A stretch of DNA of 64,000 nucleotides. Source: Marinifilum_A sediminis (GTDB lineage Bacteria; Bacteroidota; Bacteroidia; Bacteroidales; Marinifilaceae). Below are positions 25,309 through 34,307 of the stretch, in pieces. The translations under genes were made by a program, and so were the position numbers. The DNA lies in the NCBI GenBank assembly GCA_947496465.1, contig CANMCX010000001.1:744001-808000 (forward strand), written 5' to 3'. Numbering within the stretch: the first letter of the stretch is position 1; each line of letters begins with the position of its first letter. Below the pieces are notes generated by a model, which saw only the letters and a list, made by a program, of their open reading frames with translations, searched no databases and was not told the DNA's origin.

Positions 25309-26652
25309 TTAATAAGCAGCAGCTCCTCCCGGAGATTTACCTTTTATTCTACCTGACTTCATCAATCCATCGTAATGACGCATCAATAAATGTGACTCAA
25401 TTTGTTGCAATGTATCTAACACTACACCAACCAAAATCAACAATGAAGTACCTCCATAAAATTGTGCGAATTCATTATTCACTCCAGCAATCATTGCAAA
25501 AGCAGGTAAGATTGCTACAAAACCAAGGAACAATGATCCTGGTAATGTTATACGTGACATTACTGTATCCAAAAAGTCAATAGTTTTCTTTCCTGGTTTG
25601 ATACCCGGAATGAAACCACCGTTCTTTTTCATGTCCTCAGCCATCTGAGTAGGATTAACAGTAATCGCAGTATAGAAATAGGTGAACAATACAATCATCA
25701 CAAAGAATAGAGCATTGTAGTAAAATCCGGTAAAATCAGATAAAGCTGCAGCTACTCCTGTTAATGCATCCGAACTTGCATAATTAACAAACGCCATTGG
25801 TAAAAACATGATTGCCTGAGCAAAAATGATTGGCATTACACCAGCTGCATTCACTTTTAAAGGAATATACTGTCGAACTCCACCATATTGTTTGTTACCT
25901 ACAATTCTCTTAGCATATTGTACTGGTATCTTTCTTGTTCCTTGTACCAACATAATTGTTACTACAAAAATGAAGAATAGCATCACAATCTCAAGAACAA
26001 GAACGATTAAACCACCGCCATGTCCTTCAATTCTAGATCCTAATTCTGCAATGAACGAGAACGGTAATCTTGCGATAATACCAATCATGATGATTATTGA
26101 AATACCATTACCAATTCCTTTATCGGTAATTTTTTCACCTAACCACATAATAAACATTGATCCTGCCGCAAGAATTACAACTGAAGATACAGTAAAGAAA
26201 GTACCTTTAAGAATAAAGGCAGCTTCTGGTAATGTTGTATGTAAGTTTAATAAATATCCTGGTGCTTGAAGAACAAGGATAATTACAGTTAGGTAACGGG
26301 TAATTTGATTGATTTTTCTACGTCCACTTTCACCCTCACGCTGCAATCTTTGGAAATAAGGAACCGCGATTCCCATTAACTGAATTACAATGGAAGCTGA
26401 AATGTATGGCATGATACCCAAGGCAAAGATGGATGCATTTGCAAACGCCCCCCCGGAAAACATGTTCAACAATCCCAAAACTCCCTCAGAAGTTTGTGAT
26501 TTTAACGCTTCTAAATGAGCCGGATCAATACCCGGCAAAACCACCTTAGCACCTAAACGGTAAACTAACAGAAGACCTAGAGTAGTTAAGATACGTGATC
26601 TTAAATCCTCAATCTTCCAGATGTTCTTCAATGTCTCTATTAAACCTTTCAT
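25309..26652 (-). CDS. secY: Protein translocase subunit SecY
   Basis: 447 aa with ten membrane helices. It is the channel of the Sec translocon. Marks include a first helix with LLVYRLGAKVVLPGID (about residues 26-41), the plug region after FSGGAFANASIFALGIMPYI, the cytosolic loop GTRKIPVQYAKR (about 235-246) and the C-terminal KSPGGAAAY. It closes the spc ribosomal set, 9 bases after rplO. Confidence 0.97.
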   Translation of the reverse strand: MKGLIETLKNIWKIEDLRSRILTTLGLLLVYRLGAKVVLPGIDPAHLEALKSQTSEGVLGLLNMFSGGAFANASIFALGIMPYISASIVIQLMGIAVPYFQRLQREGESGRRKINQITRYLTVIILVLQAPGYLLNLHTTLPEAAFILKGTFFTVSSVVILAAGSMFIMWLGEKITDKGIGNGISIIIMIGIIARLPFSFIAELGSRIEGHGGGLIVLVLEIVMLFFIFVVTIMLVQGTRKIPVQYAKRIVGNKQYGGVRQYIPLKVNAAGVMPIIFAQAIMFLPMAFVNYASSDALTGVAAALSDFTGFYYNALFFVMIVLFTYFYTAITVNPTQMAEDMKKNGGFIPGIKPGKKTIDFLDTVMSRITLPGSLFLGFVAILPAFAMIAGVNNEFAQFYGGTSLLILVGVVLDTLQQIESHLLMRHYDGLMKSGRIKGKSPGGAAAY

Positions 26653-26661
26653 TATATAAAC

Positions 26662-27108
26662 TTACAATTTAACAACTGTTCCTTCTACCGCTTCAATCGC
26701 AGATTGAGCAGATTTTGAGAATGCATGAGCTTTTACTTCTAACTTAGCAGTAATCGTTCCATTACCTAAAATCTTAACGTTATCGTTCTTTGATGCTAAA
26801 CCAGCATTTACTAAAACATTAACGTCGATAACTGTAATGTTATTTTTTTCTGCCAAGGCTTGTAAAACATCAACATTAATAGCTTTGTATTCTTTTCTGT
26901 TGATGTTCTTAAATCCAAACTTAGGAACTCTACGTTGCAAAGGCATTTGACCCCCTTCGAATCCAACTTTTTTAGAGTATCCAGATCTTGACTTCGCACC
27001 TTTATGTCCTCTAGTTGAGGTTCCACCTCTACCAGATCCTTGTCCGCGACCTATTCTTTTATTTGTCTTTACAGAACCAGCTGCGGGTTTTAAGTTACTT
27101 AAGTCCAT
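26662..27108 (-). CDS. rplO: 50S ribosomal protein L15
   Basis: 148 aa. The Gly/Arg-rich N-terminal half (KRIGRGQGSGRGGTSTRGHKG and GFEGGQMPLQRRVPKFGFKN, about residues 17-70) threads into 23S rRNA; the C-terminal half is globular. It follows rpmD and precedes secY in normal order. Confidence 0.97.
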   Translation of the reverse strand: MDLSNLKPAAGSVKTNKRIGRGQGSGRGGTSTRGHKGAKSRSGYSKKVGFEGGQMPLQRRVPKFGFKNINRKEYKAINVDVLQALAEKNNITVIDVNVLVNAGLASKNDNVKILGNGTITAKLEVKAHAFSKSAQSAIEAVEGTVVKL

Positions 27109-27138
27109 ATCTATTTATTACTAAATATTTACAATGAT

Positions 27139-27315
27139 TTATTCTTCTACGGAAACCAAGTGTTGCACCTTCACTACCATACCCTTAATTTGAGGAGTAG
27201 CTTCGTGCTCAACAGTAGCATTGATTTTATTCAAACCTAATGCTTCCAAGGTTTTTTTCTGGCGATCGGTACTACCGATTTTGCTCTTGATTTGAGTAAT
27301 TTTAATCTTAGCCAT
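27139..27315 (-). CDS. rpmD: 50S ribosomal protein L30
   Basis: 58 aa, translated directly: ATG at 27313-27315, stop at 27139-27141. It begins MAKIKITQIKSKIG and has KTLEALGLNKIN in the middle, the usual L30 pattern, then a short acidic end (VSVEE). It sits between rpsE (11 bases away) and rplO (30 bases away). The upstream bases include AAGGA close to the ATG. Confidence 0.93.
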   Translation of the reverse strand: MAKIKITQIKSKIGSTDRQKKTLEALGLNKINATVEHEATPQIKGMVVKVQHLVSVEE

Positions 27316-27326
27316 TTTCCTTATTC

Positions 27327-27839
27327 TTATCCGTTAAACACTTTATCCAATGAAACACCTCGTTGTTCAGCCACAGTATGAGCATCTCTTAATTCAGCAA
27401 GAGCTTCAAATGTTGCTTTCACAAGGTTGTGAGGGTTTGATGAACCTTTTGATTTTGCAAGTACATCAGTTACACCAACACTCTCCAATACAGCACGCAT
27501 CGCACCACCGGCTTTAACCCCGGTACCATGAGAAGCAGGCTTAATGAAAACCTCTGCTCCGCCGAAACGTGAAAGTTGCTCGTGAGGAATAGTTCCCTTG
27601 TAAACAGGTACTTTAATCAAATTTTTCTTAGCAGCGTCAACTCCTTTAGAGATAGCAGTGGTAACCTCATTAGCTTTACCAAGACCCCATCCTACTAATC
27701 CATTCTCGTTACCTACAACAACAATTGCAGAAAAGCTGAAAGTTCTACCACCTTTTGTTACTTTGGTAACACGATTAATAGCAACCAGTCTATCTTTAAG
27801 CTCTGCGTCGCTTGTCTTAACATTTTTGATATCTGCCAT
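27327..27839 (-). CDS. rpsE: 30S ribosomal protein S5
   Basis: 170 aa; a 30S body protein at the mRNA entry side, affecting accuracy. The double-stranded RNA-binding-like region has TKGGRTFSFSAIVVVGNENG (about residues 29-48) and GWGLGKANEV. The C-terminal part has KPASHGTGVKAGGAMRAVLE. Gene order rplR-rpsE-rpmD is standard. Confidence 0.97.
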   Translation of the reverse strand: MADIKNVKTSDAELKDRLVAINRVTKVTKGGRTFSFSAIVVVGNENGLVGWGLGKANEVTTAISKGVDAAKKNLIKVPVYKGTIPHEQLSRFGGAEVFIKPASHGTGVKAGGAMRAVLESVGVTDVLAKSKGSSNPHNLVKATFEALAELRDAHTVAEQRGVSLDKVFNG

Positions 27840-27844
27840 AATTA

Positions 27845-28201
27845 TTAAAATTTAAGGCCACTTTTACGAGCAGCGTCCGCTAAAGATTTAACTCTACCAT
27901 GGTATAGATAACCATTTCTATCGAATACAACACTAGCGAATCCAGCTTCTTTTGCTTTTTCAGCAAATGCTTGTCCTACTAGTTCTGCTTGTTCAATTTT
28001 TGTTACTGATTTTTCAGCAATTTCTTTTACTAACGAACTAGTCGTTAATAAAGTTTTTCCTGAAAGATCATCGATCAATTGTACTGAAATCTGCTTATTA
28101 GAACGAAAAACTGACATTCTTGGTCTTTCAGCAGTTCCAGAAACAGACTTACGAATTCTTCTTTTAATTCTTAGTCTTCTTTCTTGCTTAGTTAAAGCCA
28201 T
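27845..28201 (-). CDS. rplR: 50S ribosomal protein L18
   Basis: 118 aa; binds 5S rRNA with L5. It has an Arg/Lys-rich start (RRLRIKRRIRKSVSG), then RPRMSVFRSNKQISVQLIDD (about residues 26-45), and ends with FDRNGYLYHGRVKSLADAARKSGLKF-type residues. Spacing to rpsE is 5 bases. Confidence 0.97.
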   Translation of the reverse strand: MALTKQERRLRIKRRIRKSVSGTAERPRMSVFRSNKQISVQLIDDLSGKTLLTTSSLVKEIAEKSVTKIEQAELVGQAFAEKAKEAGFASVVFDRNGYLYHGRVKSLADAARKSGLKF

Positions 28202-28219
28202 AATTTACTGTTTTAGAAA

Positions 28220-28774
28220 TTATTTACCTGCAGATTTACCAGCTTTTCTTCTAAGCTGCTCTCCAACAAATTTAACACCTTTTCCTTTATATGGTTCAGG
28301 TTTTCTGAATGATCTGATCTTCGCAGCTACCTGACCTACTAATTGCTTATCGCAACTTTCAAGAGTAATAATCGGGTTTGCACGCTTCTCAGTAACTGCA
28401 GTTACTTTAACCTCTGGAGCAATTTCCAAGTGGATCAAGTGAGAGTAACCTAAAGCCAATTCTAAAATTTGACCTTTAGAAGTCGCTCTATAACCTACAC
28501 CTACAAGCTCTTGTTCGATTTTGTAACCATTAGTAACACCCTCAACCATGTTGTTCAACAAAGAACGGTATAAACCGTGCAATGCTTTGTCTTTATTCTG
28601 ATCAGAAGGACGCTCAAGAACAATACGATTATCTTCTACAGAAACCTTGATTTCGGTATTAATTTGTTGTGTTAATTCACCTTTAGGTCCTTTAACTACT
28701 ACTGAATTATCTTTATTTACCGTTACGCTTACTCCGGCAGGCAAATTGATAGGTAATTTTCCAATTCGTGACAT
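28220..28774 (-). CDS. rplF: 50S ribosomal protein L6
   Basis: 184 aa with two similar alpha/beta halves. It starts MSRIGKLPINLPAGV and ends with the L6 signature KPEPYKGKGVKF (about residues 157-168). L6 lies near the GTPase-factor binding site. Its start is preceded by a textbook AGGAGGA Shine-Dalgarno (28781-28787, 6-base spacing), rare in Bacteroidota, where most genes have none. Confidence 0.97.
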   Translation of the reverse strand: MSRIGKLPINLPAGVSVTVNKDNSVVVKGPKGELTQQINTEIKVSVEDNRIVLERPSDQNKDKALHGLYRSLLNNMVEGVTNGYKIEQELVGVGYRATSKGQILELALGYSHLIHLEIAPEVKVTAVTEKRANPIITLESCDKQLVGQVAAKIRSFRKPEPYKGKGVKFVGEQLRRKAGKSAGK

Positions 28775-28780
28775 TTCTAA

Positions 28781-28787
28781 TCCTCCT
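28781..28787 (-). promoter_or_regulatory. Consensus Shine-Dalgarno for rplF
   Basis: The 16-base rpsH-rplF gap contains AGGAGGA on the minus strand, 6 bases before the rplF ATG. Most other starts in this window have no such purine match, in line with the masked anti-SD of Bacteroidota ribosomes. Confidence 0.75.
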
Positions 28788-28790
28788 TAA

Positions 28791-29186
28791 TTAATAAACG
28801 TAACACAATATTTCACCACCAACATGCTTCTGACGAGCTTCCTTGTCAGTCATTACTCCCTGAGAAGTAGAAAGAATCGCAATTCCTAAACCGTTAAGTA
28901 CGCGAGGTAATTCTAAAGCTCCGCAATATTTTCTCAAACCTGGTTTTGACACACGTTTAAGATCTTTGATTGCTGAGATTTTGGTTTCTGGATGGTACTT
29001 TAGAGCAATTTTAATTACTCCTTGGACACCATCATCTACAAATTTGTAGTTAAGGATATAACCTTTATCCTTAAGAATCTTTGTCATTTCTTTTTTCACG
29101 TTCGATGCTGGCAATTCCACAACTTTGTGGTTTGCCATGATCGCATTTCTTAAACGTGTAAGAAAATCTGCTATTGGATCTGTCAT
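28791..29186 (-). CDS. rpsH: 30S ribosomal protein S8
   Basis: 131 aa from ATG 29186. A longer frame reaches 29234, but its extra 16 residues are not S8-like and MTDPIADFLTRLRNA is the family start. S8 binds the central domain of 16S rRNA. The C-terminal STSQGVMTDKEARQKHVGGE (about residues 105-124) is conserved. The order rpsN-rpsH-rplF is standard. Confidence 0.96.
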   Translation of the reverse strand: MTDPIADFLTRLRNAIMANHKVVELPASNVKKEMTKILKDKGYILNYKFVDDGVQGVIKIALKYHPETKISAIKDLKRVSKPGLRKYCGALELPRVLNGLGIAILSTSQGVMTDKEARQKHVGGEILCYVY

Positions 29187-29256
29187 TATATAAAAATTAA
29201 ATTGATCCCGATTGCTCGGGACAATATTTAACAAAATTCTGATAACAAAAATTTGA

Positions 29257-29526
29257 TTACCAACTTGCCTTCTTTACTCCTGGGATTAGACCTGAAGATG
29301 CCATTTCACGGAAGGTGATACGACTAACTCCGAATTGTCTCATATATCCTTTAGGACGTCCAGTAATCTTACATCTGTTGTGTAAACGAACAGGTGAAGA
29401 GTTTTTAGGCAAACGACTAAGTGCGATATAATCGCCTTCCTCTTTAAGTTTAGCTCTTTTAGCTGCGTATTTTTCAACTAACTTTTGACGCTTAACTTCG
29501 CGAGCTTTCATTGATTCTTTAGCCAT
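29257..29526 (-). CDS. rpsN: 30S ribosomal protein S14 (zinc-free long form)
   Basis: 89 aa. It has the S14 core RLPKNSSPVRLHNRCKITGR (about residues 38-57) and FGVSRITFREMA. There is only one Cys, so the CxxC-x-CxxC zinc site of the short form is missing; this is the longer C-minus type. It lies 4 bases after rplE. Confidence 0.96.
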   Translation of the reverse strand: MAKESMKAREVKRQKLVEKYAAKRAKLKEEGDYIALSRLPKNSSPVRLHNRCKITGRPKGYMRQFGVSRITFREMASSGLIPGVKKASW

Positions 29527-29530
29527 CGTC

Positions 29531-30085
29531 TTATTTTTTTAGATTTTTAAATGGTAATCCAAATTCTTTCAATAGAGCATAAGCTTCTTCGTCGGTATTA
29601 GCTGTAGTAACGAAGGTAATGTTCATACCCATAATCTTGTTGATTTCGTCCAACACGATTTCAGGGAAAATGATTTGCTCTTCGATACCTAAAGTATAGT
29701 TACCTCTACCGTCTAATTTGCTCTTGATACCTCTAAAGTCACGAATACGTGGTAAAGCAACACGAACCAATTTCTCAAGAAATTCGTACATGCGCTCGCG
29801 ACGTAAAGTCACAGTAGTACCAATTGGCATACCTTTACGCAATTTAAAGTTCGAAATATCTTTTGAAGACATTGTCTGTACAGCTTTCTGTCCAGTAATG
29901 GCAGTGATCTCGTTTACAGAGAATTCAAGTACTTTTTTATCAGCAATCGCCTGACCAACACCTTGATTAATTACTATCTTCGTTAATTTTGGTGCTTGCA
30001 TTACAGTTTTGTAATCGAATTCCTTCATTAAAGATGGAACGATTTCTTCTGCATACTGTTTTTTAAGAGTCGGTGTATAGCTCAT
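29531..30085 (-). CDS. rplE: 50S ribosomal protein L5
   Basis: 184 aa; binds 5S rRNA and contacts S13 and P-site tRNA. Conserved stretches are MQAPKLTKIVINQGVGQA (about residues 29-46), RKGMPIGTTVTLRRERMYEF (about 88-107) and GRGNYTLGIEEQIIFPEI. Its ATG overlaps the rplX stop by one base (TAATG). A GGAGGAG lies 8 bases before the ATG, inside the end of rplX, which may aid coupling. Confidence 0.97.
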   Translation of the reverse strand: MSYTPTLKKQYAEEIVPSLMKEFDYKTVMQAPKLTKIVINQGVGQAIADKKVLEFSVNEITAITGQKAVQTMSSKDISNFKLRKGMPIGTTVTLRRERMYEFLEKLVRVALPRIRDFRGIKSKLDGRGNYTLGIEEQIIFPEIVLDEINKIMGMNITFVTTANTDEEAYALLKEFGLPFKNLKK

Positions 30086-30402
30086 TACTTAATCTCCTCC
30101 CCTGACTTTTTAGAGTATCTAACTAATTTATTGTCATCGCCCATTTTTCTACCAATACGAGTAGCATTTCCTGTTGAAGGATCTTTCACATTCAAATTTG
30201 AAATGTGAATTGGGGCTTCTCTTTTAACGATACCACCCTGAGGATTCTCTGCATTTGGCTTAGTATGCTTAGAAATCATATTAACACCTTCTACAACTGC
30301 ACGTTGCTTGTCAATAAGAACTTCTAATACTTTACCTTCCTGACCTTTTGATTCCCCAGAATTAACAATTACGGTATCACCTTTTTTAATATGTAACTTC
30401 AT
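30085..30402 (-). CDS. rplX: 50S ribosomal protein L24
   Basis: 105 aa; an early assembly protein of the large subunit. The KOW motif is at the start (HIKKGDTVIVNSGESKGQEGKV, about residues 4-25, here described by position), then GVNMISKHTKP and GGIVKREAPIHISN. Its stop overlaps the rplE start by one base, so the two are translationally coupled. Confidence 0.97.
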   Translation of the reverse strand: MKLHIKKGDTVIVNSGESKGQEGKVLEVLIDKQRAVVEGVNMISKHTKPNAENPQGGIVKREAPIHISNLNVKDPSTGNATRIGRKMGDDNKLVRYSKKSGEEIK

Positions 30403-30421
30403 TGTTCTTGGTTTACAAAGA

Positions 30422-30787
30422 TTATAAAACTTCTGGTGCTAAAGAAACGATCTTCATGTCAGTGTCACGTAACTCTCTTGCAACAGGTCCAAAAATACGG
30501 GTTCCTCTCATTTCACCAGCAGTATTCAACAATACACATGCGTTATCGTCGAAGCGAATATAAGATCCGTCTTGTCTTCTAATCTCTTTTTTGGTGCGAA
30601 CAACAACTGCTTTTGTTACTGTTCCTTTTTTCATTTCGGAACCGGCGATAGCGTTCTTTACGGTAACCACAATTTTGTCGCCAATTGAAGCATAGCGTTT
30701 CTTGGTACCGCCTAACACACGTATACAAAGTACTTCCTTTGCACCGCTGTTATCAGCTACTAATAGTCTACTTTCTGTTTGTATCAT
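30422..30787 (-). CDS. rplN: 50S ribosomal protein L14
   Basis: 121 aa, typical length. It begins MIQTESRLLVADNSGAKEV and has CIRVLGGTKKRYASIGD (about residues 21-37) and the C-terminal GTRIFGPVARELRD. It forms an intersubunit contact and binds silencing factor RsfS in other bacteria. It starts the classical spc group. Confidence 0.97.
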   Translation of the reverse strand: MIQTESRLLVADNSGAKEVLCIRVLGGTKKRYASIGDKIVVTVKNAIAGSEMKKGTVTKAVVVRTKKEIRRQDGSYIRFDDNACVLLNTAGEMRGTRIFGPVARELRDTDMKIVSLAPEVL

Positions 30788-30789
30788 GA

Positions 30790-31047
30790 TTACTTAGCTC
30801 TTTCAATAATTTCAACTAATCTCCAACTTTTATTTTTACTTAAAGGTCGGGTTTCCATGATTTTTACGGTATCACCTTCGTTACAGGTGTTTTCCTCGTC
30901 ATGAGCAGTGAATTTCTTGGTTTTGTTCACAAACTTACCATAAATTGGGTGTTTTTCCTTAGTGTGAACTGCAATTGTAATAGATTTCTCCATTTTATTG
31001 CTAACCACTACCCCGATACGCTCTTTTCTAAGATTTCTTTCCATCAC
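30790..31047 (-). CDS. rpsQ: 30S ribosomal protein S17
   Basis: 85 aa, OB fold. It has RKERIGVVVSNKMEKSITIA (about residues 7-26) and HPIYGKFVNKTKKFTAHDE. The frame opens with two Met codons, so the second may be the real start. Two bases separate it from rplN. Confidence 0.96.
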   Translation of the reverse strand: MMERNLRKERIGVVVSNKMEKSITIAVHTKEKHPIYGKFVNKTKKFTAHDEENTCNEGDTVKIMETRPLSKNKSWRLVEIIERAK

Positions 31048-31051
31048 TTTT

Positions 31052-31249
31052 TTACTTTTCAGTTAATTGTCTCTGACGTAACTCTGTCATCAATTTGGCA
31101 ACGTTTCGTCTCGTTTCCTTAATTTGCAAAGGATTTTCCAAAGGTGAAATAGCGTGATTTAGTCTGAAGCGAGTTAACGATGCTCTTTCGGCATCCAACT
31201 TTTCTACTATTTCCTGTGTTGTTAACTCTTTAATTTCTGAATTCTTCAT
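31052..31249 (-). CDS. rpmC: 50S ribosomal protein L29
   Basis: 65 aa helical hairpin near the polypeptide exit tunnel. Its core is FRLNHAISPLENPLQIKETRR (about residues 28-48), the family hallmark. It lies between rplP (2 bases) and rpsQ (4 bases). Confidence 0.96.
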   Translation of the reverse strand: MKNSEIKELTTQEIVEKLDAERASLTRFRLNHAISPLENPLQIKETRRNVAKLMTELRQRQLTEK

Positions 31250-31251
31250 GA

Positions 31252-31683
31252 TTAATCATTTGAATTTTCAACATAATCACGTCTTACGACAAACTTTGTA
31301 GTAACAGGTAATTTTTGAGCAGCTAGACGTAAAGCCTCTTTAGCTACTTCAAAAGGTACTCCTTCACACTCGAATAACATTCTTCCTGGTGAAACAGCAG
31401 CAACGAATCCTTCCGGTGCACCCTTACCTTTACCCATACGTACCTCTGCAGGCTTCTTAGTGATAGGCTTATCTGGAAATACTCTGATCCAGATTTGACC
31501 TTGTCTTTGCATATATCGAGTCACTGCTACACGAGCAGCTTCAATTTGACGACCAGTAATCCACTTTTCTTCAAGTGACTTGATCCCAAAAGATCCGAAT
31601 GCTAATTCAGTTCCGCGTCCTGCGTCACCTTTCATTCTTCCCTTTTGCTGTCTTCTAAATTTTGTCCTTTTTGGTTGTAACAT
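31252..31683 (-). CDS. rplP: 50S ribosomal protein L16
   Basis: 143 aa. It begins MLQPKRTKFRRQQKGRMKG and has FGSFGIKSLEEKWITGRQIE (about residues 31-50), then RMGKGKGAPEGFVAAV (about 81-96). L16 lies near the A-site tRNA elbow and is needed for peptidyl transfer-centre maturation. It precedes rpmC by 2 bases. Confidence 0.97.
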   Translation of the reverse strand: MLQPKRTKFRRQQKGRMKGDAGRGTELAFGSFGIKSLEEKWITGRQIEAARVAVTRYMQRQGQIWIRVFPDKPITKKPAEVRMGKGKGAPEGFVAAVSPGRMLFECEGVPFEVAKEALRLAAQKLPVTTKFVVRRDYVENSND

Positions 31684-31709
31684 CGTACTAATTCTTTAAA
31701 ATTTAAAGA

Positions 31710-32420
31710 CTACTTCTTTTTTCTTCTATTAAAACCACCTTTTCCTTTTGGACCACGGCTATCTTTCATGCCAGCGTTAGGAGTTAGGTCACGCTTACCG
31801 TAAACTTCTCCTTTACAGATCCAAACTTTGATACCAATTAACCCGTAGGTAGTCAATGCTTCCGCCTGACAATAATCGATATCAGCTCTTAAGGTATGAA
31901 GTGGAGTACGTCCTTCTTTATACATTTCAGAACGTGCCATCTCAGCTCCATTTAAACGCCCGGAAATCTGAACTTTGATTCCCTCAGCACCCATTCTCAT
32001 AGTAGAAGCAATAGCCATCTTAATTGCTCTTCGGTAGGCGATACGTCCTTCGATTTGACGAGCAATATTATTAGCAACGATTACAGAATCCATTTCTGGA
32101 CGCTTAATTTCAAAGATGTTAATTTGTACTTCTTTGTCAGTAATCTTCTTTAACTCTTCTTTCAACTTGTCAACTTCTTGACCACCTTTCCCGATAATAA
32201 TACCAGGACGAGCAGTGTTGATAGTGATAGTGATTAATTTAAGAGTTCTTTCGATAATGATTTTAGAAATACTTGCCTTAGCTAAACGAGCATTTAGGTA
32301 CTTTCTAATTTTAGTATCTTCAACAAGCTTATCGCCGTAGTTTTTTCCACCAAACCAGTTAGAATCCCATCCTCTGATGATTCCTAATCTATTTCCAATT
32401 GGATTTACTTTTTGTCCCAT
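31710..32420 (-). CDS. rpsC: 30S ribosomal protein S3
   Basis: 236 aa. It begins MGQKVNPIGNRLGIIRGWDS. A KH domain holds RPGIIIGKGGQEVDKLKEEL (about residues 70-89), and the C-terminal domain has GRLNGAEMARSE and TYGLIGIKVWI. It guides mRNA into the ribosome. It ends in a basic tail GGFNRRKKK. Confidence 0.97.
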   Translation of the reverse strand: MGQKVNPIGNRLGIIRGWDSNWFGGKNYGDKLVEDTKIRKYLNARLAKASISKIIIERTLKLITITINTARPGIIIGKGGQEVDKLKEELKKITDKEVQINIFEIKRPEMDSVIVANNIARQIEGRIAYRRAIKMAIASTMRMGAEGIKVQISGRLNGAEMARSEMYKEGRTPLHTLRADIDYCQAEALTTYGLIGIKVWICKGEVYGKRDLTPNAGMKDSRGPKGKGGFNRRKKK

Positions 32421-32425
32421 TCTAA

Positions 32426-32845
32426 CTATTCTTTAGTATCATTAGCTTCAGCAGTTTTGCTGCCTAACAATATAGTTACATGATTTGATCTTTTCTTAAT
32501 TCTATGTGCTCTCCCTTGAGGAGCTGGTCTAAGACGCTTTAAAATTCGAGCTGAATCAACACAAATTTCTTTGATATATAATTCGCTCTCTTCAATTCTT
32601 TGACCTTCATTCTTCGCTTGCCAGTTGGCAATAGCAGAAAGCACTAGTTTTTCTACGCGACTTGATGCTTCTTTCGGACTGAAACGAAGCACATCTAAAG
32701 CTCGGTTCACCTCCATACCTCTTACCATATCGGCAACAAGTCTCATTTTACGAGGCGAAGTAGGAACATTTCTCAAGCTAGCAAATGCTTTGCTCTTATT
32801 TTCCTCCTTTATTTGGTTTGCTTTTATTCTTTTTCTTGCACCCAT
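32426..32845 (-). CDS. rplV: 50S ribosomal protein L22
   Basis: 139 aa; lines the exit tunnel and its beta-hairpin is a macrolide-resistance site. Conserved features are LRNVPTSPRKMRLVADMVRG (about residues 25-44), and the hairpin KRLRPAPQGRAHRIKKRSNH (about 103-122). The start, MGARKRIKANQIKEENKS, is a Bacteroidota-type extension of about 20 residues. It follows rpsS. Confidence 0.97.
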   Translation of the reverse strand: MGARKRIKANQIKEENKSKAFASLRNVPTSPRKMRLVADMVRGMEVNRALDVLRFSPKEASSRVEKLVLSAIANWQAKNEGQRIEESELYIKEICVDSARILKRLRPAPQGRAHRIKKRSNHVTILLGSKTAEANDTKE

Positions 32846-32886
32846 TTTTACAATTTCAAAATGTTAATTAAAACCTTAACATGCGA

Positions 32887-33156
32887 CTAGCGTTTCTTCT
32901 TGTCAGCATGTCCTCTAAAAGTACGAGTTGGCGCAAATTCACCTAATTTATGACCTACCATGTTTTCAGTAACATAAACAGGAATGAATTTGTTTCCGTT
33001 GTGAACGGCAATTGTGTGACCTACGAAATCCGGAGAAATCATAGAACGTCTTGACCAGGTTTTCATCACTGACTTTTTACCTGATTCGTTTTGCTCCAAT
33101 ACTCGTTTCTCCAATTTGAAATCGATAAAAGGGCCTTTTTTTAATGAACGACTCAT
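32887..33156 (-). CDS. rpsS: 30S ribosomal protein S19
   Basis: 89 aa. It begins MSRSLKKGPFIDFKLEKRV, followed by KTWSRRSMISPDFVGHTIAV (about residues 32-51) and GHKLGEFAPTRTFRGH. It lies in the 30S head with S13. The gap to rplV is 41 bases. Confidence 0.97.
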   Translation of the reverse strand: MSRSLKKGPFIDFKLEKRVLEQNESGKKSVMKTWSRRSMISPDFVGHTIAVHNGNKFIPVYVTENMVGHKLGEFAPTRTFRGHADKKKR

Positions 33157-33175
33157 AACAATCTAATTAATCAAA

Positions 33176-34000
<825 letters not shown>

Positions 34001-34006
34001 TTTCTA

Positions 34007-34297
34007 TTAAATATTGCTATAAAAATCTATATTATCACCTTCAACTAAAGTAACGATCGCCTTCTTGAAAGACGCAGTTCTTCCTTCAATAGCACCTGCT
34101 TTTGTAAAACGGCTCTTTTTCTTACCCTGATAATTCATGGTATTAACAGATGCCACTTTCACATTGTACATTGATTCTACTGCCGCCTTTATGTCGATCT
34201 TTGTCGCTCTACGATTAACAACAAAACCAAAGCGATTGAATTTTTCGCTTTGTTCAGTCATTTTCTCAGTAACGATTGGCTTAATTAAAATATCCAT
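34007..34297 (-). CDS. rplW: 50S ribosomal protein L23
   Basis: 96 aa; sits at the tunnel exit and docks trigger factor and SRP. It begins MDILIKPIVTEKMTEQSEKF, with FVVNRRATKIDIKAAVESMY (about residues 25-44) and the long loop around GKKKSRFTKAGAIEGR. It lies 6 bases from rplB. Confidence 0.96.
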   Translation of the reverse strand: MDILIKPIVTEKMTEQSEKFNRFGFVVNRRATKIDIKAAVESMYNVKVASVNTMNYQGKKKSRFTKAGAIEGRTASFKKAIVTLVEGDNIDFYSNI

Positions 34298-34307
34298 TTT
34301 TTTAAAC

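Noticed and set aside
29187..29234. Upstream start for rpsH
   Set aside because: The added 16 residues are not like S8; MTDPIADFL at 29186 is the conserved start.
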